This document shows, piece by piece, positions 23,647-35,082 of a stretch of 64,000 bases of DNA. The stretch is from Pleurotus djamor (Eukaryota > Basidiomycota > Agaricomycetes > Agaricales > Pleurotaceae), in contig JAPEVF010000035.1 of the NCBI GenBank assembly GCA_029747585.1, forward strand, positions 1-64,000, in the 5' to 3' direction. Position numbers and translations under genes: made by a program. Under the pieces are notes generated by a model. It did no database searches and had not been told where the DNA came from. It was given only the letters and a program-made list of their open reading frames with translations. Numbering within the stretch: the first letter of the stretch is position 1; each line of letters opens with the position of its first letter.

Positions 23647-24204
23647 GGGGATCAAAGTGAAATTGAGCGATTGGAAGGTGTGAGAGATAGGGATAAGAGT
23701 TTGAAGAGATGGAGCGATGGAAAAGCTGTTGAGGTGGCGGTGGTGGTGGCGGGGAGCCGAACTAGACATGTCAAGGGGTTAATAGGGGGTAACATGATGA
23801 TAAGCTTGGAGAGTCCGGAGCTCGCGCCTTCCAGCTCAACAGCCTGGTCGTATGAATATAGATGAAAGTCAATGTTGTGTCATTCTCCGCACTAGAAATG
23901 TCCTGAGAATACGACGCCAGAATTTTTTGAATTACCAAGGATTGGTCCTTAGGAGGTGTTTAGGAGTTGAATCGCATCGTTTTTCCGTTCGACTTCTCGC
24001 TTTTCATTGAGCAGGGGTACTGTCTACAGTGCGATGAGACCTAGCCAGCTCGCAGTAGGTGGGTATATCTTAGTACGATGGGTTATGATAGAATTCATCG
24101 CAATAAACGCCACTGACGACGAAGGAGAAGAGTCCCGACCAACAGCGTATAGTCCATATACCAGTAATTAGGAAAATGGCATCTCAATTGTGATGGGAGC
24201 TGTT

Positions 24205-26476
24205 CTACGTGTAAAAGACACTCCTCCGAGTCCTTCTTCTCCGCAACCAAGACCTCCCTAACAGGAAAGGCCACCAAAACGCCGACCAAGGCGACAACTC
24301 ATATTCATCAAACCATCGAGGGGCGGAACCGATTCCTCTCGCTCTCTGCTCTTTTTCCTGTAGAATATCGGCTCGGATCTGAAGGGCAACAGCAATCCAG
24401 ATGGTCGCAAGTGTAAGGGGGAATACAAGGGTGAGATACAGCCGTAAAGAAGGAAGTGATCCTTCATTGATTTCTTGAACATTCATTCCGAATACACCCT
24501 GCGAATGATATTTTATGAGGTTCTGAAGGAAAACTGAGAAGCCTGACCTACGGCTATGAACGAAGCGGGCAAGAAAGCCGTGGTTAAGTATGCTATTTGG
24601 CACATTACTGTGTTATCTGTCGCCGATGTCTGGGCCAGCTCGCCCATGCGATGACAGTGGTTGATGTTGACCAAACTGAGGGTCTACGAAGGGTTAGATA
24701 CGGATATCATTCCGGTGATGTGCACGACGATGGAGGACATACAAGATTGATGAGGTTCTGCAATCGTGCATTGTGTGCGTCTAGTGTCTCTTTAAGTCTT
24801 TCGACTTCGCTGAGTAGGCGGTTGCACTCCTCCAAGAACACTGGGGTTGATGAAGTGTCGGGTGAGCCAGAGAAAAGTTCGCGCGCAGGATTGGGAGTAT
24901 CTCTGATAAATAAAATAGTATTATGTAAATCATCGAGCAGCGTTTCATAATGGAGAGCTTGAGCGTGGATAATGTGCAGCTCCCAGTGGGTCGATTCAAT
25001 GTTGCTGATGTGTATATCCAGAGTTTCCTGTGAAAGGTGTAGTTCAAAGCAAGTGAGTGGCAGAGGAGCAAAGCTCAGACTTACCAGGTGACAAATATGT
25101 AGCTCCAAAACCTCCTGTGACTCGTCCCAAGAGTACACAGCATGCCAGAGGAAAGGTAATAACAAGAAAGTCGGGTCGCCACAGTCCCGAAATATAGAAT
25201 GCCAATGTTGGTTGCGTCCAACGTAGTGTATACGTCGATGAAGTTCCCTAGCCTCCGTCCCATACCAGTGTGATTGGGGAGAATGATAAGAAACCAGCGT
25301 ACTGTTGCCTTGGGATCGGACCAGATGCACGGAGAGAAGATCTTGATACAACAGGCGGTTCGCTAATATGGCGTGTAACCACACAGTATCAAGAAAAAGT
25401 ATTACATCACCTACAGGAGCTGATTTCCAGAGGTTCTTGAGTGTCTAGGTTCTCTGTCTCTTCATCATCGTCCACATCGACGAGAAGTTGTTCGCTCTTA
25501 GATGTGCCCGTCATTTTGGGACGTGCGGGCGCTCTGTACGAGCTATCGATTCCTTTCAGCTTAGTACCAAGAAAGATGAGAGTGATCGTAAGTTCTAGAG
25601 TAAAGCGAAAGACCTTTGCGTCAGCGTGGCTTTAAGGCATAGGCTAAAGCAGCAATACGCACGGTCTCCACGGGGATGCATATTTCCTTGCAGCCGAGAG
25701 TATCTCCACTGGATCGACGAATCGAAGAAGAACGGGTTAATCTTGTACCTAAAAATAGTTCAGAACCCAACCATTCCACAGCGGTGTAGTCATCACATTG
25801 TTCCGATCATTTGCACAGCAGGCGCAGACATGTGGTCGATGAAGAGAGCGCGCACACGAGTGCTTTGTGGTCGCTATGTGGTATGTCTGACGTTCAGTGT
25901 ATGACAAGGAGGGGGACAGTGCTGGCGTACACTCTGTCCAAGAGTATCCCAAGCTCTCTCCTGTGAGTCCCTGTCCAGGCCGATGTCTACAAAGCCCTGA
26001 GCTTGCAGGACACCGTTGTCCATTAGATCCAGTTGCCATATCCGGCAGTTGCCAGTATGAAGGCTTTGAGGAAGAACAACACTCTGAATCCCACCTTGGA
26101 TTTGCTCGTCTCTGGCCGACCAGTTATCGAAGAAATGGCGAGGGTACCCAGTCCAGCAGGCGGCCAAATCACAATCAGCTCCGTGGAATTGACAACACGG
26201 AGGGTGTTCATCGAGATCCAGCGACGTTTCTGCGTTTCCCGTGAGGGTTAACCATTCCCATGGAGCAGAACAGGTGACATGTCGATGAGAAGGTATGGGG
26301 ATACGTGGAGGCCTTGGAGTTGGTCGAGCACTCTGACTCTGAGCGAACGGAACGATAGTATGCTTGCGCAACGCAACCGATTCAAGGTTAGACATGATGG
26401 CGGTCGATGACGCAGTCGCAGAGACCGATGGCGAAGGTGTGGACTTGGGCGTGGCCGCGGTTAGTGGGGTTTGCAT
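24205..26476 (-). CDS. CorA-like Mg2+ transporter family protein (mushroom-type)
   Basis: Multi-exon gene of the type common in Agaricomycetes. A Ser/Thr/Pro-rich N-terminus is followed by CWTGYPRHFFDNWSARDEQ, CRIWQLDLMDNGVLQAQGFV, VRALFIDHMSAPAVQMIG and INPFFFDSSIQWRYSRLQG, then a long helical cytosolic region (NLINL-TLSLVNINHCHRMGE). The membrane part has a first segment ending FLPASFIA-GVFGMNVQEI, with the CorA signature Gly-Met-Asn, and a second segment LYLTLVFPLTLATIWIAVAL, before a basic tail. The GMN loop marks the divalent-cation pore entrance in CorA channels. Introns fall at about 24512-24560 and 24665-24727, with more upstream. I took the start at 26476 (MQTPLTAATPKS); an internal Met (MSNLESVAL) is an alternative. 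All exons read open. The family is expanded in mushrooms and transport activity of such divergent members is not established. Confidence 0.82.
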
Positions 26477-28227
26477 GATGGAAGAGACGATGGAGGGGTG
26501 GTGTTCGGGCTATCACCAGAGCCACGGTGCATGCTATCATTTATTGAAACAACTTATAAACTTGAAGTGGCGTTATGATCGGAATGTCGCCGACGTCGGC
26601 AACTACTACATACGAGAACGCTTCGGATGTCACATCGTCTGGCATCAAGTTCTTGCATCGCAAAGCTGTACCATTCATGTGAGTACTGTTAAAGTAGCTT
26701 CTACAAAGCCTACTATAATACACACCTTGATTGAACGGCATTGGTTTCAAGCTGTAAACGATCCAAGACCCGACCTTCACCCGACCCTGGGCAGAAAAAA
26801 AAAAGGNATATATATAATCCAGAGCCAGAAACTGCCGTCGATGTCCCGTACGCCGCGAGCAATGTACCTAGACGAGGACACGAATTTAAGGGAATTAACC
26901 ATAACTCTGAGCTTGCCGAGCACGCCGTGACGAAGGAGATTGCGACGATGAGAGCGTGGTTTGCAATGCGAGTGAGCTGCCTCCGGCAGACCAGTGGGCG
27001 GTATCATCTTTGGGTCAGTTGGATGTAGTAGGTGGAGCCAAGGCAGGAGGAATCGAACTCGTGTCGATGTCGGTCGGTCGTAGTCAGTGTCAGATAGTCG
27101 AGCTCGTGTCGGCGGCGGTCACTCAGTCTCGTAAAATGAAACCCGTGTCGAAGTCGGTCAGTAAGGCGGTGATCAGTCGGTCGGTCGAAGTCGGTTGGTT
27201 AGTCGATCACGGATAGAAATCCATGATCGGTTAGTCGGACAGTTGCAGTTGAAGTCGTGGCCGTAGTCGGTGGCGAAGACAAGCAGGCGGGCATTCGAGC
27301 GAAGCAACAAAGAAATGAGTTGGAAATGAGGGTGAAATAAAGTAAAAGGCCGCGAATAATGAAAGGTAGAGAAAATATGCTTGTAAATTGCTGGATTGCT
27401 ATAGAGAAAACATGTAGTATTCATACCGGAGGAGTTTGTATATGATGAAGGCAGTAAGGTGAGCAGAAGTACGGAAGTACGAAAATGGAACAGAAAAAAA
27501 AGAAGTGTGAAAAGAAGAAACGTGTCGAGAACGAGTCAACGACACATTTCTCAGGAAGGAGTGTTGGGATCGAATTGCAAGTTGGGTGAGAAAGAGCAAC
27601 GAGGGAAACGTGTATGTGAAAGCGCGAGGATGGGGTGTTGGCGCGGAAGTAGACAGGAAACTAAAAATGGAAATGATTGACACGTGATCTANGGGGGAGC
27701 AGGGAAAAGGGGGGGACCCTCACAGCCGATATTTCAGCTAAGCTTGGGTAACGCTTGGGTAACACAGAGAATTCACGGCCGGGAATGAATGATGGAAGGG
27801 ACCATGGANGGGGGGATTCAGGGTGGGCAATTGGGCAGATACCACGAGGAATGTGGTCCAGGCTGGAGTCGAGGATATGGCCCTACCTTCAATATTATGG
27901 GATGTTGAGCCCTCTGGAACTCTGGCATCCGTGCAACGCAAAGTTGTCGCCCACCTGGGAGTACATACTGCCGGTACATATTCATTTCTACTTATTCGAT
28001 AAAAGTATTACTTACGTGACTTGACGTCTACCTAATCCACCTCGATTGAAACTGAAGGGGGCATCGGATGCGCTGAGCTGAAAACGACTCATCCAAGAAA
28101 GAAGTAAAGCACAAGTAACAACAGGATATTCCAGGAGAGAAACCGCCGATGATGTACATACCATAAGATGAATTATCCACTTGCAATCGCGAAGGTGTTG
28201 TCTTGACTCTTACTTGCACCGAAGCAC
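26477..28227. other. Gene-poor region with low-complexity GTCGGTCG stretch
   Basis: About 1.7 kb upstream of the CorA-like gene with no supportable gene. It holds an A-run with N at 26807, Ns beside G-runs at 27692 and 27809, and the imperfect repeat described separately at 27055-27265. Confidence 0.5.
27055..27265. repeat. Imperfect GTCGGT/GTCGAAGTCGGT repeat block
   Basis: Repeated GTCGGTC, GTCGAAGTCGG and GTGTCG units in a degenerate array of about 200 bp. The units are not in exact register and give no long open frame. It could be an eroded microsatellite. Confidence 0.55.
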
Positions 28228-28494
28228 CTAATTAGCCGCGTCATCAAAGGCGCTCGAAATCTCTTTCCCCAACTCTTTCCTCCTCCTTCGGTTCCTCTCC
28301 TCCTCATTCCATTCTACTCGTTCAGCCATCCTTACATGATACGTCCAAAGAGCATACATCCAACGAGCGTCGCCGCCTACCGCTCTCTTCGAGCCTTCCG
28401 CCCTTAACCAAATTTCCAGTTTTACGACCTCTGCAAACGACTGCAAACGGCGATTGAGTCCATCTCTCATCGGCAAAGTTGTGTCGCCATACAA
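28228..28494 (-). CDS. Possible small charged protein, uncertain
   Basis: An 88-residue frame from ATG 28494 rich in Arg and Glu, with WMYALWTYHVRMAERVEWNE and a basic patch NRRRRKELGKEISS. Helix-forming composition and lack of low complexity make it plausible as a real exon, but no family was recognised and the neighbouring sequence offers no clear additional exon. It ends just upstream of the tRNA gene, which lies on the other strand. Confidence 0.3.
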   Translation of the reverse strand: MYGDTTLPMRDGLNRRLQSFAEVVKLEIWLRAEGSKRAVGGDARWMYALWTYHVRMAERVEWNEEERNRRRRKELGKEISSAFDDAAN

Positions 28495-28540
28495 TACTTC
28501 TTGGGCTCACTATAATGCCATTTGTGAGGAGCAAGGGTAA

Positions 28541-28631
28541 GCATCAATGGGGTAGTGGTAACCTGGGTCGTTGCCATCCGTATGTAGATCGTTGCTTCGA
28601 CCCGCCGCGAGTTCGATTCTCGCTTGATGCA
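28541..28631 (+). tRNA. tRNA-Gly(GCC) with a 20-nt intron
   Basis: A full cloverleaf can be drawn. The acceptor stem GCATCAA pairs with TTGATGC; the D arm is GGGT-AGTGGTA-ACCT; the anticodon stem GGTCG pairs with CGACC; the T arm is GCGAG-TTCGATT-CTCGC; the discriminator is A at 28631. The anticodon GCC is at 28573-28575. A 20-nt intron at 28577-28596 follows position 37, the canonical place. GCATCAAT at the start and TTGATGCA at the end are typical of fungal tRNA-Gly. Confidence 0.93.
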
Positions 28632-29339
28632 CGAGTTGTAGTCCTTTGATCANTTTTTTGTGGAATGATATCTTGCAAGTTACTTCGGCATCCAATTTCC
28701 AACACCCAATACCCAATTTCAGTATTCAATCTCAAGAAACCATCTACGTACGTTGCTCATGTCCGTGAATATTATAATTTAAGGAATTACCCATTACCGA
28801 ATCCAATGCAGGTGAGGGATGGTACAAAACGAGTGTGAGTGAGCGAGTGGAAATAAGTTAGATGGGTAGGTAGGTAGGGTTAAATAAGATATATACGTGC
28901 AGATGTCCGATACTAGAACTTGGAAGGATATGCAAGAAATGGCCACGGAGGAGAGGGGGTCGTGATAGTTAAATCCAGGGTGATGAGAGGATGGGGGAGA
29001 GGGGGTGGATGGGGTATTAGCTATGGCGATTGGTATCGGTATTCGGTAGGTATCCAGGGAGACGAACAGAAACAAAAACGAGTTCGAGTTCGAAGTTGAT
29101 CTACACTGCGACGGCACGGGGAGTTTTTCCTGGTTCAGCGGACGAGACAAGGCAACCCGTCGAGACCACCTTTCGAGAAAGAAAGGAAAGCATCTGAGTG
29201 AGGATTTCGCATTTGTCAGGCATTCGGTTCACCCCCAAAAAGCACAAGAAACGACGAACTTGCACCAAAGGGTTTTTTTTGTCCAGTCCACCAAAACAGA
29301 AAGAGAAGCCTGAACCATTCACAGTGTGCCACCCACGGG
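28632..29339. other. Intergenic region, nothing recognised
   Basis: About 700 bp between the tRNA and the membrane protein gene, with an N beside a T-run at 28653. It was searched in particular for a GH16 domain that could complete the neighbouring KRE6-like gene; none was found. Confidence 0.5.
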
Positions 29340-30728
29340 CTACCAATTTGAATCCGTCCTCCGAATCCATATCGAGCGCCGGGCTACGGCTGGTATCGAT
29401 TCCTCATCCGCCAACGACGGCGGTGACAGCCCTGCATCCAGCTCCTCTTCCTCCGTTGGCGTCGACGTTGGTGTTGGTGATGACGTTGATGTTGACGTTG
29501 CCGGTGGTATCTCCTCCTCCTCCGGTGCTGGCAACGGCAATAATGATGGCGTTGACGAAGGCGTCTCCTCCTCCTCCTTCGGCGGCGTCGAAAACCCTGG
29601 ATTCACCTCCCCCACATCCGACGCCTGCCCCGTCGCGTTAATCCTCGTATTCGCCGCAATAGCGGCATGCGCATCACTCGAATTGAACACCTGCACCGCC
29701 GGAAACACGATAAACAACGCCAAAATCGCGCTAATCAACACCAACAACATCCCAATATTTCCTACACCTCTCCACCCGAATCCTCCCACCCCGCGGTTCG
29801 TATCAGCATTAGGGTCGTGTAAGCGATCCATCTCGTCGTCCCCGGGGGCTTTACCGTCTTCGTTGGGATCGTAGGCGTATGCGATGATACCGCGTTCGGT
29901 GTTGGTTGTCATGCCCATGGGGTATTTTGAGTCGCTGGAGAGGGACATGACGGAATCGGCGGTGGAGATGACGGAGCCGCGATTACTCGCTGCTGCACTG
30001 AGACTTCCGGGGAAAACGGGCGGTGAGAGGGGGGAATGCGGGTCGTCGAGGAGGAGAGGATCAGCGAGGCGGTAGAGGATCATTGAGCCTCGTTGCTGTT
30101 GCTGCTGTTGGGCGTTAAGCATGGATCCAAGGAGAGGAGAGGCAGGGGGGAAGTAGGCGGAGAGGGCGCGTGAGTCTTCAGATGCGATGCGTGTGACGCG
30201 GATGCTGCTTGTGCTGCGATTACTTGGGAGGAGNGGNCGGGCGAAGGGAAGAGGNGTCGAGGGNGAGGAGGGTGTGCCGGGGAGGAGTCCTGGATGTAAA
30301 GGCGACGAAGGGAAGCTGGCGCTGGACAAGGATCGCCGTGGATTGGAAGGCCCCGGGTCGCCTGGCGACTCTGAGGAAGAAGAGTTGCTCTCCGATGGAC
30401 TGGCTTCTTTGTCGCGGGGAAGGAGACGCATCGAGACTGGCATTGTTGACTGGCCATAGCCTGCGCCGACCTCGCTCAGGCTGACTGGGATCAAGGGCGC
30501 GTCGCTTGCGTATGTCTGCCTTGAAGTCACGGTCGATGCATGGAGGAGAGTGGACGGTGGCGAGGCTGGGACTGGCAACATCCTGTCTGTCTCGTGTGGG
30601 ACGTGTGGAATGGACGAGCCTAAACCTAAGCCTGAGCCGGAAGCGCGCGACGATGAAGTGGGATAGTCGAGGTATGGGTCAAAGTCTGCTTCTTCGTAAG
30701 TCCTCCATGCCCGAGGCGACGAGGCCAT
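29340..30728 (-). CDS. Single-pass membrane protein resembling the KRE6/SKN1 N-terminal half, no GH16 domain
   Basis: One uninterrupted frame of 462 codons. The start MASSPRAWRTYEEADFDPY, a Ser/Pro-rich cytosolic region of about 300 residues with a QQQQQQ run, an acidic linker, then one membrane segment (NIGMLLVLISAILALFIVFP) followed by TRINATGQ recall basidiomycete KRE6/SKN1 beta-glucan synthesis proteins, which are type II membrane proteins with a lumenal GH16-like enzyme domain. Here the lumenal part is only about 110 residues, Glu- and Thr-rich (KEEEETPSSTPS, PTPTSTPTEEEEL), and ends RRTDSNW. No catalytic EIDIFE-type motif appears here or downstream. Four Ns at 30234-30264 lie inside the coding sequence beside G-runs; the frame nevertheless continues through them. 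It could be a truncated paralogue, a regulator, or an unrelated wall-sensor-like protein. Confidence 0.5.
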   Translation of the reverse strand: MASSPRAWRTYEEADFDPYLDYPTSSSRASGSGLGLGSSIPHVPHETDRMLPVPASPPSTLLHASTVTSRQTYASDAPLIPVSLSEVGAGYGQSTMPVSMRLLPRDKEASPSESNSSSSESPGDPGPSNPRRSLSSASFPSSPLHPGLLPGTPSXPSXPLPFAXXLLPSNRSTSSIRVTRIASEDSRALSAYFPPASPLLGSMLNAQQQQQQRGSMILYRLADPLLLDDPHSPLSPPVFPGSLSAAASNRGSVISTADSVMSLSSDSKYPMGMTTNTERGIIAYAYDPNEDGKAPGDDEMDRLHDPNADTNRGVGGFGWRGVGNIGMLLVLISAILALFIVFPAVQVFNSSDAHAAIAANTRINATGQASDVGEVNPGFSTPPKEEEETPSSTPSLLPLPAPEEEEIPPATSTSTSSPTPTSTPTEEEELDAGLSPPSLADEESIPAVARRSIWIRRTDSNW

Positions 30729-31924
30729 GATATTCTAGAGTAGCACGCGTGTGATGATGGGGAAAAAGATGGGTATAAAAAGATGAGACGGGCTGCACTC
30801 GCCGGAAAGGTATCAAAGGTCTGCCAAGCCAAAACACGATTGCCAAGCACACGCTGTCGGTTGCGGACGCTTCTCCCCTATTTGGGCGTTCTACGCGTTG
30901 CTTGCCGTCCAAGACGAGATACGAAGGCACTGCGACGAATATCCAATGGAAACCTGTGTTCGCCCAGGTAAACTCGTCTCTCTGGCTCAAACTCGCGTCA
31001 GTCTTGATGACCGTGTTTGCGTGTGTCGAAGTCGAGAACTTCTCAGGGTCAGGTACCATGAAAGCAACCTCGTCATCACCCATTTATCATCCATGGCCGG
31101 CCTATAGTGAAGCAAATATTATATGAGGAATCTGTCGGTGTCGCAGTATCACTGCGCTGTCATCGAGCGGCGATGGTTTCTGTCAAAGCCACAAGATAAA
31201 AGAAGTTGCAATTGGGAAGGTGGGTGAAACAAAGATCCGACCTTATCGGTTGATGCAGAGCAGTGCTCGAGTATACTTACAAGCGTCTACCCATCATCCA
31301 TCAACGTTCAACGACGAAGTTGACCCGGACGACCTACTTATCAGCGCTCGTCGGAAAGCACGGTCCACGCATCCGGCCATGCTGTGAAACTGTGTGCGAA
31401 TTGAAGAATCAGATTCCCACTAGAAACAAGACACGAACTCACGGATAAGATCTAGAACTCCAGAGCCTACCTCCAGATGGGCGCGGCACAGGAGAACAAT
31501 ATAGGGTCGTCTAGCAGCGATGGCTTCATGCTGCTTGCAAGCCGCCAGTGTAGATGTATGCGCACTCTGACCGTCGTCTAAGACTGTTGCTACTTGAGCT
31601 TTAACGACGAATTGAACGCTGAACGAGGTACGTGAATACGCGTTCCACGGGGTAGAGAAGCTGATAGAATTGGAAGAGCAAAGGAGTCGTGCTTTAGGCG
31701 CGGACGGTATTGAGGGGACATTGGAAGGGGTGATGGTGGGGGAGGAAAGAGTTGAAGGACAGTGAGTTCAAGGAGGGACTCGTATATATAGGTTGGGGTA
31801 CACCTGGACCGTGCGCAGTGAAAGAAGGACTTGATGGACGTGTCGGTCGCGTACGATCGATATCCACAGTCCAAGTTTGAAGCTTGAAGCTCGAAGTTGC
31901 CGGCTCAGGGGCTCAGGGGAAACC
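30729..31924. other. Intergenic region, nothing recognised
   Basis: About 1.2 kb upstream of the membrane protein gene and downstream of the decayed family A copy. Short frames show no domain or splice pattern I could support. Confidence 0.45.
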
Positions 31925-32913
31925 CAAAAGGAGTGAGTTCAGCATCGGCAGACTCTTTGTATCGAGGGTCTTCATCCTCTACGACTATGTAATGGATGAG
32001 ACCATCCACGGGCAAACCAAGCATTTCATCAAAATCCTAGCAGAGTAAAACACATTCAGCAATAAGTATGGGCAAGCAGGATCAAAGAGAAACAGAGATC
32101 TGAGAGACTCGAAATGGCACACACCATAGGTTCTTGGAGTTGAGTATCATTTTCGGTCAAGAAGGGCTTCAACGTCGCCCAGAGCAAAGGGTTATCGATT
32201 CATGAATCATCGACATCGTTCAAAGACTTGAATAAATCAAGACGGCATTCATGAGGAGTCCAACGGAGATCCTGACAGACGTCACGAGCAAGGAATCGGA
32301 CAATGGCTCCGTCTATCCTTTGCTCGGAAAAGTACGTAGTTGAGCTCAGCAACCTTTTCAGGCGAAGCAGCTATAACTGCGCCTCCAAAGTCTGGATGAT
32401 GCTACGCGAAAACCAAATGATCACAGAGTAACACTCAGCGCCCGAAAAGGGAGAGCGGAATAATTCACAGCGGTGGCAAGCAAGTTCTTCGATGTATGTA
32501 CATAGGTAAAGAGGGTCAAACTTGAGATGGTCGAGTTTAATGGCGTAGAAGGCGGCTTGGGCACCAGCGAGACTGGCAAGACCGTTGATAGTGTAGCAAT
32601 CGCGTTTTGGATGTGCTGAGGGAAGCATTAGAATGAAAGAACCCGGTTTCCAAGATGGTGGGGGATAACCGTACCTGAAATTCTACGTCTGACATTTTCT
32701 GCAGCAGTTATCATTCAGAGGTCGGATATCCGTTACCGTAAACTGATGGAAAGGAAAGGCGAGTGCAAGAATCAGTTCCGTGTAAGTCCCGTTTCGAGTT
32801 ATGCGAACGGTATCAGTCTCAACGGTATACTTCAATTGGTTGTTATGCTTCATACGCGTGTCGGTGTATATCTTTCCGAACTTCGCAATCAGTTGACGGG
32901 TAAATTCTTGCAT
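31925..32913 (-). pseudogene. Family A copy 4, decayed and truncated
   Basis: On the minus strand, recognisable pieces follow family order: FTRQLIAKFGKIYTDTRMKH, VTDIRPLND, HPKRDCYTINGLASLAGAQA, FYAIKLDHLKFDPLYLCTYI, then a jump to HHPDFGGAVIAASPEK. About 100 residues of the central block (including the FVGQLCR region) are deleted near 32400-32455. A frameshift near 32318-32345 separates HPDFGG from IDGAIVRFLARDV, an in-frame TGA lies at 32199-32201, and homology stops at about 31925 shortly after DEDPRYKESADA, so the whole C-terminal domain is missing. The damage is not confined to homopolymers, so this is a true pseudogene. Confidence 0.9.
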
Positions 32914-34604
32914 ATCCTTGTCGATGTCTTCATGATTGTGAATGGTAGTAGAGTTGGTGTGTCGTAAATGTGGGGGAAGGACTAGATCTGGTCTCTGTCT
33001 CCGTTGTAAGAAACAGATGTGATGACGATAGAGGAAAGAAAGGGCCTCACTGGAGGATCAGAACGGGACCGTGGAGGCAAGCTAGGAGTTCTCCTGGACT
33101 CCTATACTTTCTGGCGCCGAAACAGCGCCTGACCTGACTCCGTTCTTTTCAGTTCGGTACCACGCTTCCGACGATTCTTACCCTCGGACACTTTACAATG
33201 GAATCGGGAACAAGAGACGATGGTGCCGACTATTCAGCAAATCCAATGGGCTTGGGTAATGTGTAACAGGTGAGGTTACAGACAAATGGTTCAAACGATT
33301 CGAGTAATTGTGAACTTGCAGTTACGAATGTCTCTCTCAAGTCTATTCTCAGAGGATCGATTGTCATCCTCTCGTCATAGACGTTGGTTTCCAGCCTATC
33401 TCAAGCTTAGTCGCTGGTTCCGGATTGCAGTGAACGTTCGAACCACTGAACCCCGAGCTTTGACATGGCACCTCTTTCGTTGTTTCATTCTTACGTTTGA
33501 ATGAAATGGCGTTGGCTCATGTCAGAGGACAGAGGACGGATTAACGGAGATGCGGTGTAAGGTTGCCCTTTCGTTTGGGTTCGAACAGTGTTCGAACCCA
33601 AACGAAAGTCGGAACACTTTCTCTTTTTCCCCTAGATCACGTGACTCGACGCGCGTCGCGTCAACATTCAACTTCCCCCTCTCTCTCTGTAACGTTTGCT
33701 CTGCTGGAGAGGTAACGTGACACGATAGGGGAAATAGGAGAATAGGGGAAAGACTCAATCCAAAGACTGACAGGGATAAACCGTATAGAATTCGGGGAGT
33801 CTAAAGGAACACAATAGCTAAGTACGAGCGTATAAATACCTGTAGAGCTATGATGTCCTAAAGTAGATAAGTAACTCTGTGAAACTGCATACGTATGGTG
33901 CTCGAGTGGATGGAGGGAAAGGGGATATTAGCGAGGAGCTACCGTAGAAAGGAGGTAAGTATATAATAGGAAAGTAAAAGCGCTCATGTCGTTACACTCT
34001 CCGCTCTCTCTCCGCATCCCTCGATCTCTACCTCACGCATCGCGCCCGTGTTCCTCCTTCTGTACTTTCCGACACCTTCATGGACCTCCTCGGCACTCTA
34101 TCGCGTGCGGACATGTTTAACAATCCTTTTCGGCATTCTATTCTATGAGGACACCAGAAATTTTATACTTACACTTTTCTTCGTACACACACGCGCTGTA
34201 CAGTTGCTCTCGGCAACACGGTTTTCTATAAAATGGCTCATATTCCGTAGCAAAAAAATAGAAGTTATCTTTCCCCCTCACTTTCTCTTCTTCTCTGTGA
34301 TCTCTAAGCTCGCTGCTCGACTTTGCTCGCTTCTGTTTTCTCATCTCGCCGCTCCGCCATTGCAAGACTCTTCGCACTGCTCAAGACATTATCTTCGTCG
34401 CTCGTCACCCTTTGTTTTACGCCCAATTTATTTCTCTACTCACCTACTCATCCTACTTGTTCAGGTCAAGGGCCGCCAGCGTGGTTAGCCGGAGGCTGTC
34501 ACAGGGAATCAGCTACCCTGAAGCCGCCTCCTCCCCGAGGCTGCTTAAATAGGTTGACGACGTCAGTGAGTATCTTTGAACCAATCTATGGAACATATTG
34601 CTCA
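32914..34604. other. Long gene-free region with a perfect palindrome and a pyrimidine-rich tract
   Basis: About 1.7 kb without a supportable gene. It contains the palindrome at 33568-33608, CT-rich stretches around 33675-33695 and 33990-34035, and a long T/C-rich plus-strand tract to about 34450 leading to the small acylated-protein exon, which may represent its promoter and leader. Confidence 0.45.
33568..33608. repeat. Near-perfect 41-bp palindrome (20-bp arms, 1-nt centre)
   Basis: CTTTCGTTTGGGTTCGAACA is followed by a single G and then its exact reverse complement. No other copy was noticed in the window. It lies in gene-free DNA between family A copy 4 and the small acylated-protein exon. 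Confidence 0.95.
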
Positions 34605-34799
34605 ATGGGCTGCTGCTTTTCTAAACCAGATCCACCAGAGCTACATAGCACGCCAACGAGAAACCCAGAAGGCATGAGCGATGAAGTCAAGGATGCCGAT
34701 CAGTCCCATGGAGGGCACTTTCCAGAAGTACAGGGAGGGGTTCACGCCTGTCTTGACGCGGACAAGTTGAGTTCTCTGGTGGAGGGGCGGCGACTGTGA
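34605..34799 (+). CDS. First exon of a small protein with an N-terminal acylation signal, uncertain
   Basis: The ATG at 34605 encodes MGCCFSKPDPPELHSTP, a typical start for N-myristoylation at Gly2 and palmitoylation at Cys3/Cys4, followed by a polar acidic region ending LSSLVEGRRL. The frame closes at TGA 34797-34799, but CT|GTGAGT at 34795-34800 is a good splice donor, so more exons may follow toward 35000. Their reading could not be resolved. No family was recognised. Confidence 0.4.
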   Translation: MGCCFSKPDPPELHSTPTRNPEGMSDEVKDADQSHGGHFPEVQGGVHACLDADKLSSLVEGRRL

Positions 34800-35082
34800 G
34801 TTACGGTGGTTCATTCAGTTTACCATTGGCGCTGATGGCGTTCAGTTGCGACCTTTGTGCAAGCGGACCCTTTGGGGACCACCTTTGGTTCTACGAAGCC
34901 CTCAGAACGCCAACACCATAGATCGATGAACATGGGACTTGGACCGCATCCGTCGTCGAAATGGACGAGGCGGAGAAGAGAACCCATCCCATGCCTACAG
35001 CACCACAGATATGTTGGAGGCAGCGGCGAAATCTGGTTGTACATCTTTTGCTCAAATCGTGCAGTCGGGACGGTCGATCATT

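Noticed and set aside
27040..27130. Minus-strand tRNA-like T-loop word (GGAATCGAACTC)
   Set aside because: The flanking bases do not form a T stem or an acceptor stem; the region is part of the GTCGGT repeat.
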